Source of the DNA: Streptomyces sp. TLI_171
GTDB taxonomy: Bacteria; Actinomycetota; Actinomycetes; Streptomycetales; Streptomycetaceae
Direction of reading: 5' to 3'
Assembly (NCBI RefSeq): GCF_003610255.1
Contig: NZ_RAPS01000001.1
Location: 4,464,001 to 4,528,000 of the forward strand
Length of the DNA stretch: 64,000 nt
This document shows positions 1 to 8,151 of this stretch, piece by piece; position 1 is the first letter of the stretch, and every line of letters begins with the position of its first letter. The notes below the pieces were generated by a model. It worked only from the letters and a program-made list of their open reading frames with translations, ran no database searches and was not told the origin of the DNA. Position numbers and translations under genes: made by a program.

Positions 1-1126
1 GGGCCGCACCGACGTGCAGGCCCGGGCCTCCGCGCTCGGCGAGGCGATGGAGCGCTTCTCCGGCGTCTTCCAGGGCGACGAGGCCCGCCGCACCGCCACC
101 TTCGCCGAGCTCGGCGACGCCGCGATCCACCCCGAGCGCACCCTGCTCTACAGCGCCAGGCAGTACGCCGAGCGCGACCGCTGGAACGTCAAGCAGTCGA
201 TGTTCAACGTCGTCCCCGTCCCGTTCCGCACCGACGACGCCATCGAGTGGTCGCCGGCCTGGTCGCTGACCGAGCAGCGGCACCGCTGGCTGCCCACCCA
301 GGCGATGTACTACGGCTACAGGCACAGCGGCCGGTTCTACGCCGCCGGCGACTCCAACGGCTGCGCCGCCGGCACCTCCTTCGAGGACGCGGTGCTGCAG
401 GGCTTCCTGGAACTGGTCGAACGCGACGCGGTCGCGCTCTGGTGGTACAACCGCGTGCAGCGGCCCGCCGTCGACCTGGACGCCTTCGGCGACCCGTACA
501 TCGACCAGCTCCGCGAGGTCTACCGCGGCCTGCGCCGGGAGATCTGGGCGCTCGACCTGACCGCCGACTTCGGCATCCCGGTGGTCGGCGCGTTCTCCCG
601 CCGCACCGACGCCGCCCCGGGCTCGGGCGCCAACGAGGACGTGCTGATCGCCTTCGGCGCGCACCTCGACCCGCACATCGCGCTCACCCGCGCCCTCACC
701 GAGATGAACCAGTTCCTCGGCCCGGTGGCCGGTGACGAGCACGGCCGGGTGAACTACGCCGGCGCCGACCCCGAGCAGAAGGCCTGGTGGACCACTGCCA
801 CGGTGGCCAACCAGCCCTACCTGCTGCCCGACCCGAACGCCCCCCGCTCCACTCCCGCCAGCTGGCTCCCGCTCGCCGGGGCCGACCTCGCCGACGACCT
901 GGCGCTGGTCCAGAAGATCGTCGAGGACCACGGCATGGAGTTCCTGGTCGCCGACCAGACCCGCCCCGACGTGGGGCTCCCCGTCGCCCGGGTGATCGTC
1001 CCCGGCATGCGGCACTTCTGGGCCAGGTTCGCGCCCGGCCGGCTCTACGACGTCCCCGTCCGGCTGGGCTGGCTGGACGCCCCGACCCCGGAGAGCGAGC
1101 TCAACCCGATCCCGATCTTCATCTGA
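1..1126 (+). CDS. YcaO-domain protein (RiPP azoline/thioamide-type cyclodehydratase), 5' end missing
   Basis: The reading frame is open at the left edge and its first visible residues (GRTDVQARASALGEAMERFSG) are the YcaO ATP-binding signature, so the true start lies upstream and the GTG at 14 is internal. Further YcaO features are the NGCAAGTSFEDAVLQGFLELVERDA block and a proline-containing C-terminus ending NPIPIF, like the PxPxP tail of azoline-forming YcaO enzymes. Family members use ATP to activate a peptide backbone amide, usually to cyclise Cys/Ser/Thr side chains in a ribosomal peptide. The SagB-type oxidase directly downstream (53 bp) fits conversion of azolines to azoles. No precursor peptide is visible in the window; it may lie upstream. 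Confidence 0.85.
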   Translation, partial: GRTDVQARASALGEAMERFSGVFQGDEARRTATFAELGDAAIHPERTLLYSARQYAERDRWNVKQSMFNVVPVPFRTDDAIEWSPAWSLTEQRHRWLPTQAMYYGYRHSGRFYAAGDSNGCAAGTSFEDAVLQGFLELVERDAVALWWYNRVQRPAVDLDAFGDPYIDQLREVYRGLRREIWALDLTADFGIPVVGAFSRRTDAAPGSGANEDVLIAFGAHLDPHIALTRALTEMNQFLGPVAGDEHGRVNYAGADPEQKAWWTTATVANQPYLLPDPNAPRSTPASWLPLAGADLADDLALVQKIVEDHGMEFLVADQTRPDVGLPVARVIVPGMRHFWARFAPGRLYDVPVRLGWLDAPTPESELNPIPIFI

Positions 1127-1179
1127 CCGACGCGCGGGGCAGCCGGGCCCGGCTGCCCCGCCCACCCGGGGAGGTACCC

Positions 1180-2700
1180 ATGACCGTCATCGAACACCTG
1201 CCACCCGCCCCCACCGCAGGGGGCCACCACCCGCTCCGCCGCCTGCTCCGGCTGCGCCCCGAGGTCGAGGTCACCGCCCAGGGCGGCGACGTCGAACTCG
1301 CCCACCCGTGGGGCCGCCAGCGCGTCCACGCGCTCGGCGAGCGCACCGTCGCCGCGCTGCTCGACCTCACCCGCACCGACGCCGACCTGGACGTGCTGGT
1401 GCTCGACCAGGTCCGGCTGCTGAAGCTGCTCGAACGCTTCCCGTACCTGGTCACCACCACCGTCGCCGACCAGCTCGGCACCCCGCTGGCCACCGCCGTC
1501 CCGATCGCCCGCGCCGCCGCCCTGCCCGGCTTCGCCCGCCCCACCGGCCCGCTGGTGCTGTCCCGGTTCGCCTACCTGCGCCGGCTGCCCGAGGGCAACG
1601 GCGAGTCCTGCGTCCTCGAATCGCCGATGGCGCCGTTCCGTCTCACCCTCCACCAGGCCTCCGCCGGGGCCTTCGTGGCGGCGCTCAGCACCTCCCGCAC
1701 CGCCGCGGAGGCCGCGCTGCTGGCCGGGATGTCCACCGGCGAGGGCGAGGCGCTGGCCGGACTGCTGGCCGGCGGCGGGTTCCTGGACGCCGGCAGCGGC
1801 GCCGAGGCCCCGCTGTGGGACTTCCACGACCTGCTGTTCCACTCCCGCAGCCGCCCCGGCCGGCACGACTACCCGACCGGCGGCGTCTTCGCCCACCAGG
1901 ACGTGCGCCAGCTGCCCGCCGTCTCCACCGCCGGGGCCCGCGAGGAGGGCGAGGGCATCGACCTGCCGGTGCCGGACTGGGACACCGTGGTCGCCCGCGA
2001 CCCCGCGCTCAGCGAGGTCCTCGAAGGCCGCCGCTCGGTCCGCTCCTACGCCGACACCCCGGTGACGGTCGAGCAGCTCGCCGAACTGCTCTACCGGGTG
2101 GCCCGGGTCCGCCGCGTCATCCCCGGCGACCCCGCCGACCCGCACGGCTACGACGGCGTCGAGCGCCCCTACCCGGCCGGCGGCGCCACCGGCGAACTGG
2201 AGGTCTACCTCTCGGTGGTCAAGTGCGTCGGCCTGGAGCCCGGCGTCTACCGGTACGACGCCGCCGCCCACCGGCTGCGCCCGCGCCCGTTCCAGCACCC
2301 CGGCGAGGAGGCCGCGTTCAGCGAACTCGTCACCGCCGCCTGGCGGGCCACCGCCTGCACCGTCGACCCGCAGGTGCTGCTGACCGTCACCAGCCGGTTC
2401 GGCCGGCTGTCCTGGAAGTACAGCCAGATCGCCTACGCACTGACCCTCAAGCACGTCGGCGTGCTCTACCAGACGCTGTACCTGGTGGCCACCGCCATGG
2501 GCCTGGCCCCCTGCGGCCTCGGCTCCGGCGACACCGACGCCGCGGCCCGCGCCCTCGGCCTCGACTGGACCGCGGAGTCCTCCGTCGGCGAGTTCCTGAT
2601 CGGCAGCCGCCCGGCCGGAGTGCCGCGCACCGCGCACGGCTTCGCCGACGTGGTGGAGGCCGCCCGGGCCGGAACGGGGTTCGGCGAGAACTTCTCCTGA
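1180..2700 (+). CDS. SagB-type nitroreductase-fold dehydrogenase
   Basis: 506 residues. The start is the ATG preceded by GGGAGG 5 bases upstream; a longer in-frame extension to 787 would overlap the YcaO gene. The N-terminal ~250 residues form the variable peptide-binding half of SagB/ThcOx proteins. The C-terminal half is a flavin nitroreductase domain: EGRRSVRSYADTPVT near residue 285 contacts FMN, followed by YPAGGATGELEVYL and a late APCGLGSGD block. SagB-type enzymes oxidise azolines made by a YcaO cyclodehydratase to azoles in RiPPs. Adjacent, co-directional position after the YcaO gene supports this. Substrate unknown because the precursor is not in view. Confidence 0.88.
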   Translation: MTVIEHLPPAPTAGGHHPLRRLLRLRPEVEVTAQGGDVELAHPWGRQRVHALGERTVAALLDLTRTDADLDVLVLDQVRLLKLLERFPYLVTTTVADQLGTPLATAVPIARAAALPGFARPTGPLVLSRFAYLRRLPEGNGESCVLESPMAPFRLTLHQASAGAFVAALSTSRTAAEAALLAGMSTGEGEALAGLLAGGGFLDAGSGAEAPLWDFHDLLFHSRSRPGRHDYPTGGVFAHQDVRQLPAVSTAGAREEGEGIDLPVPDWDTVVARDPALSEVLEGRRSVRSYADTPVTVEQLAELLYRVARVRRVIPGDPADPHGYDGVERPYPAGGATGELEVYLSVVKCVGLEPGVYRYDAAAHRLRPRPFQHPGEEAAFSELVTAAWRATACTVDPQVLLTVTSRFGRLSWKYSQIAYALTLKHVGVLYQTLYLVATAMGLAPCGLGSGDTDAAARALGLDWTAESSVGEFLIGSRPAGVPRTAHGFADVVEAARAGTGFGENFS

Positions 2701-2722
2701 GACACGCACGCAGGCACGCCTT

Positions 2723-2751
2723 CGACCCGTCAGCGGGAATCTGACGGGTCG
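2723..2751. terminator. Stem-loop terminator after SagB gene
   Basis: An 11-bp perfect inverted repeat (arms 2723-2733 and 2741-2751) around a 7-base loop lies 22 bp after the dehydrogenase stop and before the convergent response regulator gene. No T-run, as usual in this GC-rich group. Confidence 0.7.
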
Positions 2752-2819
2752 TTGGCGAGCCTTGCGACAACAGTCCTGCGACGGGAACGGCTTGCGACGG
2801 ACCGGCTTGCGGTGAGGGT

Positions 2820-3515
2820 CTACAGCCAGCCGCACTCGCGGGCGATCCGGATCGCGTCGCAGCGGTTCCTGGCCCGGGTCTTGGCGATCGCCGCCGAGAC
2901 GTAGTTGCGCACCGTCCCCGGTGAGAGCGACAGCGCCGCAGCCGCCTCCCGCACCGTCGCGCCCTCGGCGATCTCGCCGAGCACCGCCAGCTCGCGGCGG
3001 CTCAGCGGGCTGCCCTGGCCGCCGGCGCGGACCACGTCCAGCACCAGCCGCGGGTCGTACACCCGCCCGCCGCGGGCGAGTTCGCGCACCGCCGCGATCA
3101 GCGCCGGCGCCTGCACGTCCTTCAGCAGCACCCCGGCCGCGCCCTCCACCAGGGCCCGCCGCAGCTCCGCGGTCCGCGGCAGGGCCGGCACCAGCAGCAG
3201 CACCGCCGTGCCCGGCGACGCCTGCTGCACGCGCTGCGCCGCCGCCGGACCGTCCGGCTGCTCCGGGGCCAGGCCGAGCACCGCCACCGCGGGCCGCACC
3301 CGCGGGGCCGCCGCCGCGGCCTCCTCGCCGCCGGCCGCCTCGGCGACCACCGCGAGGTCCTCCTCCCGGTCCAGCAGGGCCCCCAGGCCCGAGCGGAACA
3401 GGTGGTGCCCGTCGGACAGCAGCACCTTGGTCGGGCTCGCCGCCACTGCCGCGGCGAGCGGGAACTGGTGGGGCAGGGCCCGCTGCACCAGCGGGCGTTC
3501 CAGTGCGGTGGTCAT
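2820..3515 (-). CDS. LuxR/NarL-type response regulator with degenerate receiver
   Basis: 231 residues; ATG preceded by GGGAGGTG. Residues ~30-145 look like a receiver domain (VLLSDGHHLFRSGLGALL; conserved Lys in GVLLKDV), but the phospho-acceptor strand reads VAVLGLAPE, with Gly81 where Asp is expected. The C-terminal ~60 residues are a clear LuxR helix-turn-helix (LSRRELAVLGEIAEGAT...LSPGTVRNYVSAAIAKTRARNR). No kinase gene is adjacent. The missing Asp implies phosphorylation-independent control, for example ligand binding or constitutive activity. It may regulate the small secreted protein gene upstream on the same strand or the YcaO locus. Confidence 0.85.
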   Translation of the reverse strand: MTTALERPLVQRALPHQFPLAAAVAASPTKVLLSDGHHLFRSGLGALLDREEDLAVVAEAAGGEEAAAAAPRVRPAVAVLGLAPEQPDGPAAAQRVQQASPGTAVLLLVPALPRTAELRRALVEGAAGVLLKDVQAPALIAAVRELARGGRVYDPRLVLDVVRAGGQGSPLSRRELAVLGEIAEGATVREAAAALSLSPGTVRNYVSAAIAKTRARNRCDAIRIARECGWL

Positions 3516-3560
3516 CCGCGCACCTCCCCGGGTCGCGTGGGTTCTGTGGTCTCGGTTCGG

Positions 3561-3821
3561 TCAGCCCCAGCCCCAGGTGTCCGAGTGCGGGGGCTCCGTC
3601 GAGGTCGGGCTGCCGGACGGCGCCGGGCTGGGCGGCACGCTCGGGCCGACCACGACCGCGTTGGCGTCGGCCGGCTGCTGCGGGCCGTCCACCGTGGTTC
3701 CGTCGGCCGTGACCACCGCGCCGGGCCGGGCCGGCCCGGCCAGTTCCGCAGCGGTGGCGACCCCGCCCACCGCCAGCGCACCGACAACGGCAATCGCGAC
3801 AAATCGGATGTTCAGCGCCAT
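3561..3821 (-). CDS. Small secreted protein ending DTWGWG
   Basis: 86 residues. The ATG chosen gives a typical signal peptide: MALNIRF, a hydrophobic stretch VAIAVVGALAVGGVA, then a small-residue cleavage region near ATAA. The mature part is Pro/Ser/Thr-rich and ends PPHSDTWGWG. The gene lies 45 bp upstream of the response regulator gene on the same strand and is probably co-transcribed with it. The function is not recognised. Length, export signal and Trp-containing tail resemble the 91-residue secreted protein at 56329-56604, which ends NGNGWE. Confidence 0.6.
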   Translation of the reverse strand: MALNIRFVAIAVVGALAVGGVATAAELAGPARPGAVVTADGTTVDGPQQPADANAVVVGPSVPPSPAPSGSPTSTEPPHSDTWGWG

Positions 3822-4134
3822 GGGAGTGCCCGATCCTCTCAAGTTTCGGCTGAGCCCCGGGCTGCCACCGGGGCGGTGTGGTGATGCAGCGTCAGGCGAT
3901 CCGGTCCGATCCGCGTCCCCCGCCGGGGGCTGCTCCCGCGGTCTCGCACCGCCGTCCTGCCGACAACAACGAGAGTGCTCCCGGTGGCACCCCCCTGTCA
4001 GCACCCGGAGCTGGCACCAGGGTGCCGTGACACTCTGAGGCCAGCTCCTGACGGGACCCCGGCGCGGAGCTGTCACTTCCCTGACGCGGCAACTCCTGTG
4101 ACGTGGCGTCAGCAGAGTGACGGGCGGTGCGCCG
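3822..4134. promoter_or_regulatory. Intergenic region with clustered TGAC/GTCA half-sites
   Basis: No gene is seen in these 313 bp. Between 3996 and 4137 there are about nine TGAC or GTCA words, for example TGTCA at 3996 and 4071, TGACA at 4028, and TGAC at 4049 and 4082. The same words recur at 4475, 4511 and 4537 in front of the divergent regulator. The density suggests a multi-site operator region for one of the neighbouring regulators; the binding protein is unknown. Confidence 0.35.
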
Positions 4135-4464
4135 TCAGCTCCTGGCCCGGTCCTGCCACAGGCCCAGCGCGATCCACGGATCCGCCTCGCAGCGCGCCAC
4201 CGTCCAGCCCGCCAGCGGCCCGCCCGGCCCGGCCAGCCCGCCCGCGCCCACCCGCAGCGCCAGCTCCGCCGCCAGCAGCGAGGCCGCCGTCAGGAAGCAC
4301 ACCGCTGCCAGCCCCTCCGGCCGCGACAGCACCCGGGCATGGCACACCCGGGCCCCGTCCAGGGGCAGTCGCAGCAGCGCCGCCCGCACCGGACCGGACC
4401 CGACCGTCTCCGCGAGGCCGCCCGGACCGGGCGGCGGAGTGAGCTCCAGACGGATCGCGTACAC
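4135..4464 (-). CDS. Hypothetical protein, 109 aa
   Basis: Starts MYAIRLELTPPPG at a GTG with GGAGG immediately upstream. Composition is Ala/Leu/Gly-rich with a central hydrophobic stretch (GLAAVCFLTAASLLAAELALRVGAGGLAG) and a C-terminal WTVARCEADPWIALGLWQD segment. No family is recognised with certainty. It stands divergently from the TrmB/LuxR-type regulator gene with a 225-bp spacer that carries TGTCA/TGACA repeats, so it may be that regulator's target. The reading frame has coding-like GC3 bias and no better competing frame. Confidence 0.5.
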   Translation of the reverse strand: MYAIRLELTPPPGPGGLAETVGSGPVRAALLRLPLDGARVCHARVLSRPEGLAAVCFLTAASLLAAELALRVGAGGLAGPGGPLAGWTVARCEADPWIALGLWQDRARS

Positions 4465-4689
4465 CCCTCCAGACTGACAAATCCGGGGCCGCGCCGGGTG
4501 GTGCGACGGGTGTCAGATCTCCGCCTGGCACGAAGATGACAGTTCCGGGGCACCCTTCACGCTTCACCCAATAGTGCGACAGAATCTCCGCAAGCCAGTT
4601 CTATACGTTGCCCGGGCGGCGCTAGTCTGACGCCCGGTCAGTTCGAAGCCGGGGGGCGCAGGCCGCGGCACGGCGCGCTGGAGGTCGAC

Positions 4690-4746
4690 ATGGGTAGAGC
4701 GACGCTGACGGGCACCGGGCCGATCGTGCCCAGGACCGGCAGGTGA
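4690..4746 (+). CDS. Possible 18-codon leader ORF overlapping the next start
   Basis: ATG at 4690 has a strong ribosome site (GGAGG at 4680-4684, spacing 5). The short frame MGRATLTGTGPIVPRTGR ends in TGA at 4744-4746, overlapping the GTG start (4743) of the regulator gene. The GTG itself has only a weak ribosome site. This arrangement is what translational coupling looks like; whether the peptide itself matters is unknown. Confidence 0.35.
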   Translation: MGRATLTGTGPIVPRTGR

Positions 4747-5753
4747 TCCCCGGCGGCCCGATCGGGCTCGACGCCTTCGGCGAGGCGGTCTACCGGGCCA
4801 TGCTGCTGCACCCCGACCTCGACACCGGCGGCCTCGCCAGCCACCTCGACAGCAGCGAACCCGAGGTGTGCGCCGCCCTGGACCGGCTGGCCGACCTCGC
4901 CCTCACCCGTCCCACCAGCTGCGGCACCCGCTGGCGGGCCGTCAACCCGGAACGCGGACTCGCCGCCCTGCTCGCCCACCAGGAGGCCGAGGAGGCCCGC
5001 CGCCAGCGCGAGGCCGAGCGCAGCCGCGCCGCCATGGCCGGCCTGATCGCCGAGTACGCCAGCCTGCACGCCCCCGGCGAGCAGCGCGGCATCGAGATGC
5101 TCTCCAGCCTCGACCAGGTCCGCGACCGGCTGATCCAGCTCGCCTCCGACGCCACCGCCGAGGTGCTCTCCTTCGCCCCCGGCGGCCCGCAGCCCGCCCC
5201 CGTGATGGAGGCCAGCCGCACCCTCGACCAGGAGACCCTGGAGCGCGGCGTCCGGATGCGCACCGTCTACCAGGACAGCGTCCGCAACGACCCCGCCACC
5301 GTCCAGTACGCCCGCTGGCTGCACGGCCTCGGCGGCGCGGTGCGCACCGCGCCCACCCTGCCGCTGCGGATGATCGTCGTCGACAACGCCACCGCGATCG
5401 TCCCGATCGACCCCGAGGACCCGCGCAAGGGCGCCGTCCTGCTGCAGAGCCCCGGCGTGGTCGCCGCCCTCCGCGCCCTGTTCGACCAGGTCTGGGAACA
5501 CGCCCGCCCGCTCGGCGAGAGCGCCCAGCGCGACCCGCACGGACTCACCGGCCAGGAACGCGAACTGCTCCGCCTGCTCGCCGACGGACTCACCGACGAA
5601 CGCGCCGGGCAGCGCCTCGGCGTGTCGCTGCGCACCGTCCGCCGCATGATGGCCGACCTGATGGTGCGGATGGACGCCCGCAGCCGGTTCCAGGCCGGCA
5701 TCCAGGTCGCCGCCCTGGGCTGGCTGGAGGCCGCCGAGGACGCCCCCGCCTGA
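4743..5753 (+). CDS. TrmB/LuxR-type transcriptional regulator
   Basis: 336 residues. The N-terminal ~75 residues form a winged-helix-like segment (LDAFGEAVYRAMLLHPDLDTGGLASHLDSSEPEVCAALDRLADLALTRP), then an alpha-helical linker, a central ligand-type region (residues ~115-245, including GVRMRTVYQDSVRNDP), and a C-terminal LuxR-type helix-turn-helix (LTGQERELLRLLADGLTDERAGQRLGVSLRTVRRMMADLMVRMDARSR). Two proteins of the same build are encoded at 29043-30035 and 58522-59580. GTG 4743 was chosen because the domain begins right after it. Targets unknown; the divergent hypothetical gene is a candidate. Confidence 0.8.
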   Translation: MIPGGPIGLDAFGEAVYRAMLLHPDLDTGGLASHLDSSEPEVCAALDRLADLALTRPTSCGTRWRAVNPERGLAALLAHQEAEEARRQREAERSRAAMAGLIAEYASLHAPGEQRGIEMLSSLDQVRDRLIQLASDATAEVLSFAPGGPQPAPVMEASRTLDQETLERGVRMRTVYQDSVRNDPATVQYARWLHGLGGAVRTAPTLPLRMIVVDNATAIVPIDPEDPRKGAVLLQSPGVVAALRALFDQVWEHARPLGESAQRDPHGLTGQERELLRLLADGLTDERAGQRLGVSLRTVRRMMADLMVRMDARSRFQAGIQVAALGWLEAAEDAPA

Positions 5754-5777
5754 GCCGGGGCCGCCTCCGGGTCGGGC

Positions 5778-7847
5778 CTACCGGCGGTGCTTGCCGCTGG
5801 TCGCGGCCGGCGCCGGGTACGGGATGCGCAGCTTGCGGGCGAACGGGGCCACCGAGGCGCCCACGCCCAGCGGACGGGCCAGCACGAACAGCGACAGCAG
5901 CACCACCAGCGAACCCGCCAGCAGACCCGCCAGGCTGCCGAACAGGCCCTCGCCGAACCGCCCCGCCAGCCAGTGCGCGCCGAGCGCACCCGGCACGCAC
6001 GCCGCCACCAGGCCCACGTACAGCGCCACCACCCGGCCGCCGTCCAGCCCGCTGCGGGCCGGACCGCGCCGCACCCCCAGGTCCACGGTGGCGTTCGCCC
6101 CCGGCGCGAAGGCGTCGGTGCGCAGCACCATCGTCGCGTCCGGTCCGGCGGGCGCCGGAGCGGGCCGCGCGCCGGCCGGAGGAGCGCCCTTGCTCAGCCG
6201 GCGGCCCAGCGCGATGCCGGTCACGGCCACCGACACCACCGCGGCCGCGGTGTGCGCCACCGCCATGCCGATCACGATGTACCGCGGCGACAGCGCCTGG
6301 TACGCCACCCAGCACAGCGCCGCGTTGGTGCCCGTGGTCACCAGGGTCAGCCAGAACGGCGTCCGGGCGTCGCCCATCGCGTAGAAGCCGCGGGCCAGCG
6401 CGTACTGCGCGCAGAACGCCGGCAGGCCGATCGAGAAGGCCATCAGCAGCGCCGACACCACCATCGCGTCGGCGTGCACCGTGCTGCCGGAGCCGTAGCC
6501 GTAGGCGGCCATCGCGATCTGCGGGGCCAGCGCCAGGAACAGCACCGCGGCGGTGACGATCATCGCCGCCGAGGAGCGCAGCATCCCGGACAGGTCCTCG
6601 CCGATCTTCCGGTAGTCGCCCGCCGTGGCGGCCCGCGACATCCCCGGCAGCAGCGCGGTCACCAGCGAGATGGTGATCACGCCCTGCGGGACCACGAACA
6701 GCTGGTAGGCGTTGGCGTAGGCGGCGTAGCCGTGGCCGCCCGCGATGCCGGCCTTCTCGGCCGCCGACCCGGCGCCGGTGCTCAGCGAGGTGATCACCGC
6801 GAAGGACAGCTGGGTGGCCACCACCAGCAGCAGCGCCCAGCCCGCCGAGCGCAGCGGGCGGGTCAGGCCCGCGCCGCGCCAGTCGAACCGCGGCCGGTAG
6901 CGGAAGCCCGCCTTGCGCAGCGAGGGCAGCAGCGCCGCCGCCTGCACCACGATCCCCAGCGTCGAACCGATGCCCAGCAGCATCGTGTCGCCGGCCGTCA
7001 CGCTGCCGACCTTGGTGGCGTCGTGCCCGACCACCAGGAAGATCCCGAACACCGCGATCGCCACCACGTTGTTCAGCACCGGCGTCCACATCATCGCGCC
7101 GAACCGGTCCCGGGCGTTCAGCACCTGCCCGAGCAGGGTGAACACGCCGTAGAAGAAGATCTGCGGCAGGCAGTACCGGGCGAAGTCGATCGCCAGCTCG
7201 CGCTGGGCCGGCTCGAAGTTCGAGTACAGGTCGACGATCTGCGGGGCGAACAGCCAGGCCCCGACGGTCAGCACCACCAGGATCACCCCGCACAGGGTGA
7301 GCAGCCGGTCGGTGTACGCGACGCCGCCGTCCCGGTGGGTCTGCATCGCGTGCACCAGCTCCGGCACGAACACCGAGGCCAGTGCACCGCCGATGAGCAT
7401 CATGTAGACGATGTTCGGCAGCGAGTTCGCGACGTTGAACGCCTCGCCGACCGGGCCGGTGGTCAGCGCCGCCACGATCACCGCGCTGCGCACGAAGCCC
7501 AGCGCGCGGGAGGCCAGCGAACCCAGCGCCATGATCAGCCCGTTGCGGGCGGTGGAGGCGGCCGGCTTGCCGGCCTGCTCCGGGGCCTGCTCCTCGCCCG
7601 CCCGCGGGTACGGCACCGGCTGCGCCGGGGGCTGCTGCGGCGGCGCCGGGTAGCCGGCCTGGTCGTACGGCGACTGCGCGGGGATCCGGCCGAGCTGGAC
7701 GGTCGGCGGGTCGTGCGGCGGGTACCCACCGGCCTGCGGCGGGTAGGAACCGCCCGGCCGGGGCGGGTGGCCACCGGGTTGCGGCTGGTACGGGCCGCTC
7801 TGCTGCGCGTACGGATCGCTGGGGCCGTCAGCGGTGTGCATGGTCAT
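5778..7847 (-). CDS. murJ: Lipid II flippase MurJ (MviN family)
   Basis: 689 residues. Residues 1-100 are a cytosolic Pro/Gln/Gly/Tyr-rich tail, followed by the MviN core from ARNGLIMALGSLASRALGFVRSAVI, with many membrane helices and the family blocks GGALASVFVPEL and ARGFYAMGDARTPFW. A second variable stretch near residues 565-605 separates the last helices. MurJ flips the peptidoglycan precursor lipid II to the outer membrane face; actinobacterial forms often carry extra cytosolic regions. The ATG at 7847 follows a GGGGGG ribosome site; the frame remains open upstream to 8045 but without coding support. It converges on the regulator gene 24 bp away. Confidence 0.92.
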   Translation of the reverse strand: MTMHTADGPSDPYAQQSGPYQPQPGGHPPRPGGSYPPQAGGYPPHDPPTVQLGRIPAQSPYDQAGYPAPPQQPPAQPVPYPRAGEEQAPEQAGKPAASTARNGLIMALGSLASRALGFVRSAVIVAALTTGPVGEAFNVANSLPNIVYMMLIGGALASVFVPELVHAMQTHRDGGVAYTDRLLTLCGVILVVLTVGAWLFAPQIVDLYSNFEPAQRELAIDFARYCLPQIFFYGVFTLLGQVLNARDRFGAMMWTPVLNNVVAIAVFGIFLVVGHDATKVGSVTAGDTMLLGIGSTLGIVVQAAALLPSLRKAGFRYRPRFDWRGAGLTRPLRSAGWALLLVVATQLSFAVITSLSTGAGSAAEKAGIAGGHGYAAYANAYQLFVVPQGVITISLVTALLPGMSRAATAGDYRKIGEDLSGMLRSSAAMIVTAAVLFLALAPQIAMAAYGYGSGSTVHADAMVVSALLMAFSIGLPAFCAQYALARGFYAMGDARTPFWLTLVTTGTNAALCWVAYQALSPRYIVIGMAVAHTAAAVVSVAVTGIALGRRLSKGAPPAGARPAPAPAGPDATMVLRTDAFAPGANATVDLGVRRGPARSGLDGGRVVALYVGLVAACVPGALGAHWLAGRFGEGLFGSLAGLLAGSLVVLLSLFVLARPLGVGASVAPFARKLRIPYPAPAATSGKHRR

Positions 7848-7968
7848 CGGACCCCCCGTCGATCGGTGCCCGTCCGGCGTTGCGTGGGTGTGTGCGGGAG
7901 ATCGGTGCTGGTCCGCGCTCCGCCTGCCGGTTGCAGGGTGCATCCAGCCGCAGAAGTCTGCCCCACTT

Positions 7969-8027
7969 CGGCACCCGATGGGGAGTCGGGTGCCGCCAGG
8001 CGCCCCCGCCCGTCCCGGGCGGGCGCC
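7969..8027. promoter_or_regulatory. Two tandem hairpins between PAP2 and murJ genes
   Basis: Within the 304-bp gene-free stretch 7848-8151 there are two inverted repeats: 10-bp perfect arms 7969-7978 / 7986-7995, and 7999-8012 / 8016-8027 with a small bulge. They may terminate PAP2 transcription or form a murJ leader structure. No small gene is seen in the stretch. Confidence 0.45.
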
Positions 8028-8151
8028 GCCCGGAGGGCCTGCCACGGCTGCCGGGAGACCCGTTTGCGCCCGGAAACACGCGGATTGCCGCCCACGTCCG
8101 TTCCCTCCCCCGGAGGACCCGGCGACGGGGTGTGACGTTCCTCACGGACCG

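Noticed and set aside
1045..2835. 596-codon minus-strand ORF opposite the SagB gene
   Set aside because: Antisense shadow of the dehydrogenase gene with low-complexity translation and no domain.
7848..8045. N-terminal extension of murJ to 8045
   Set aside because: The added residues lack coding character and the ATG at 7847 has a strong ribosome site.
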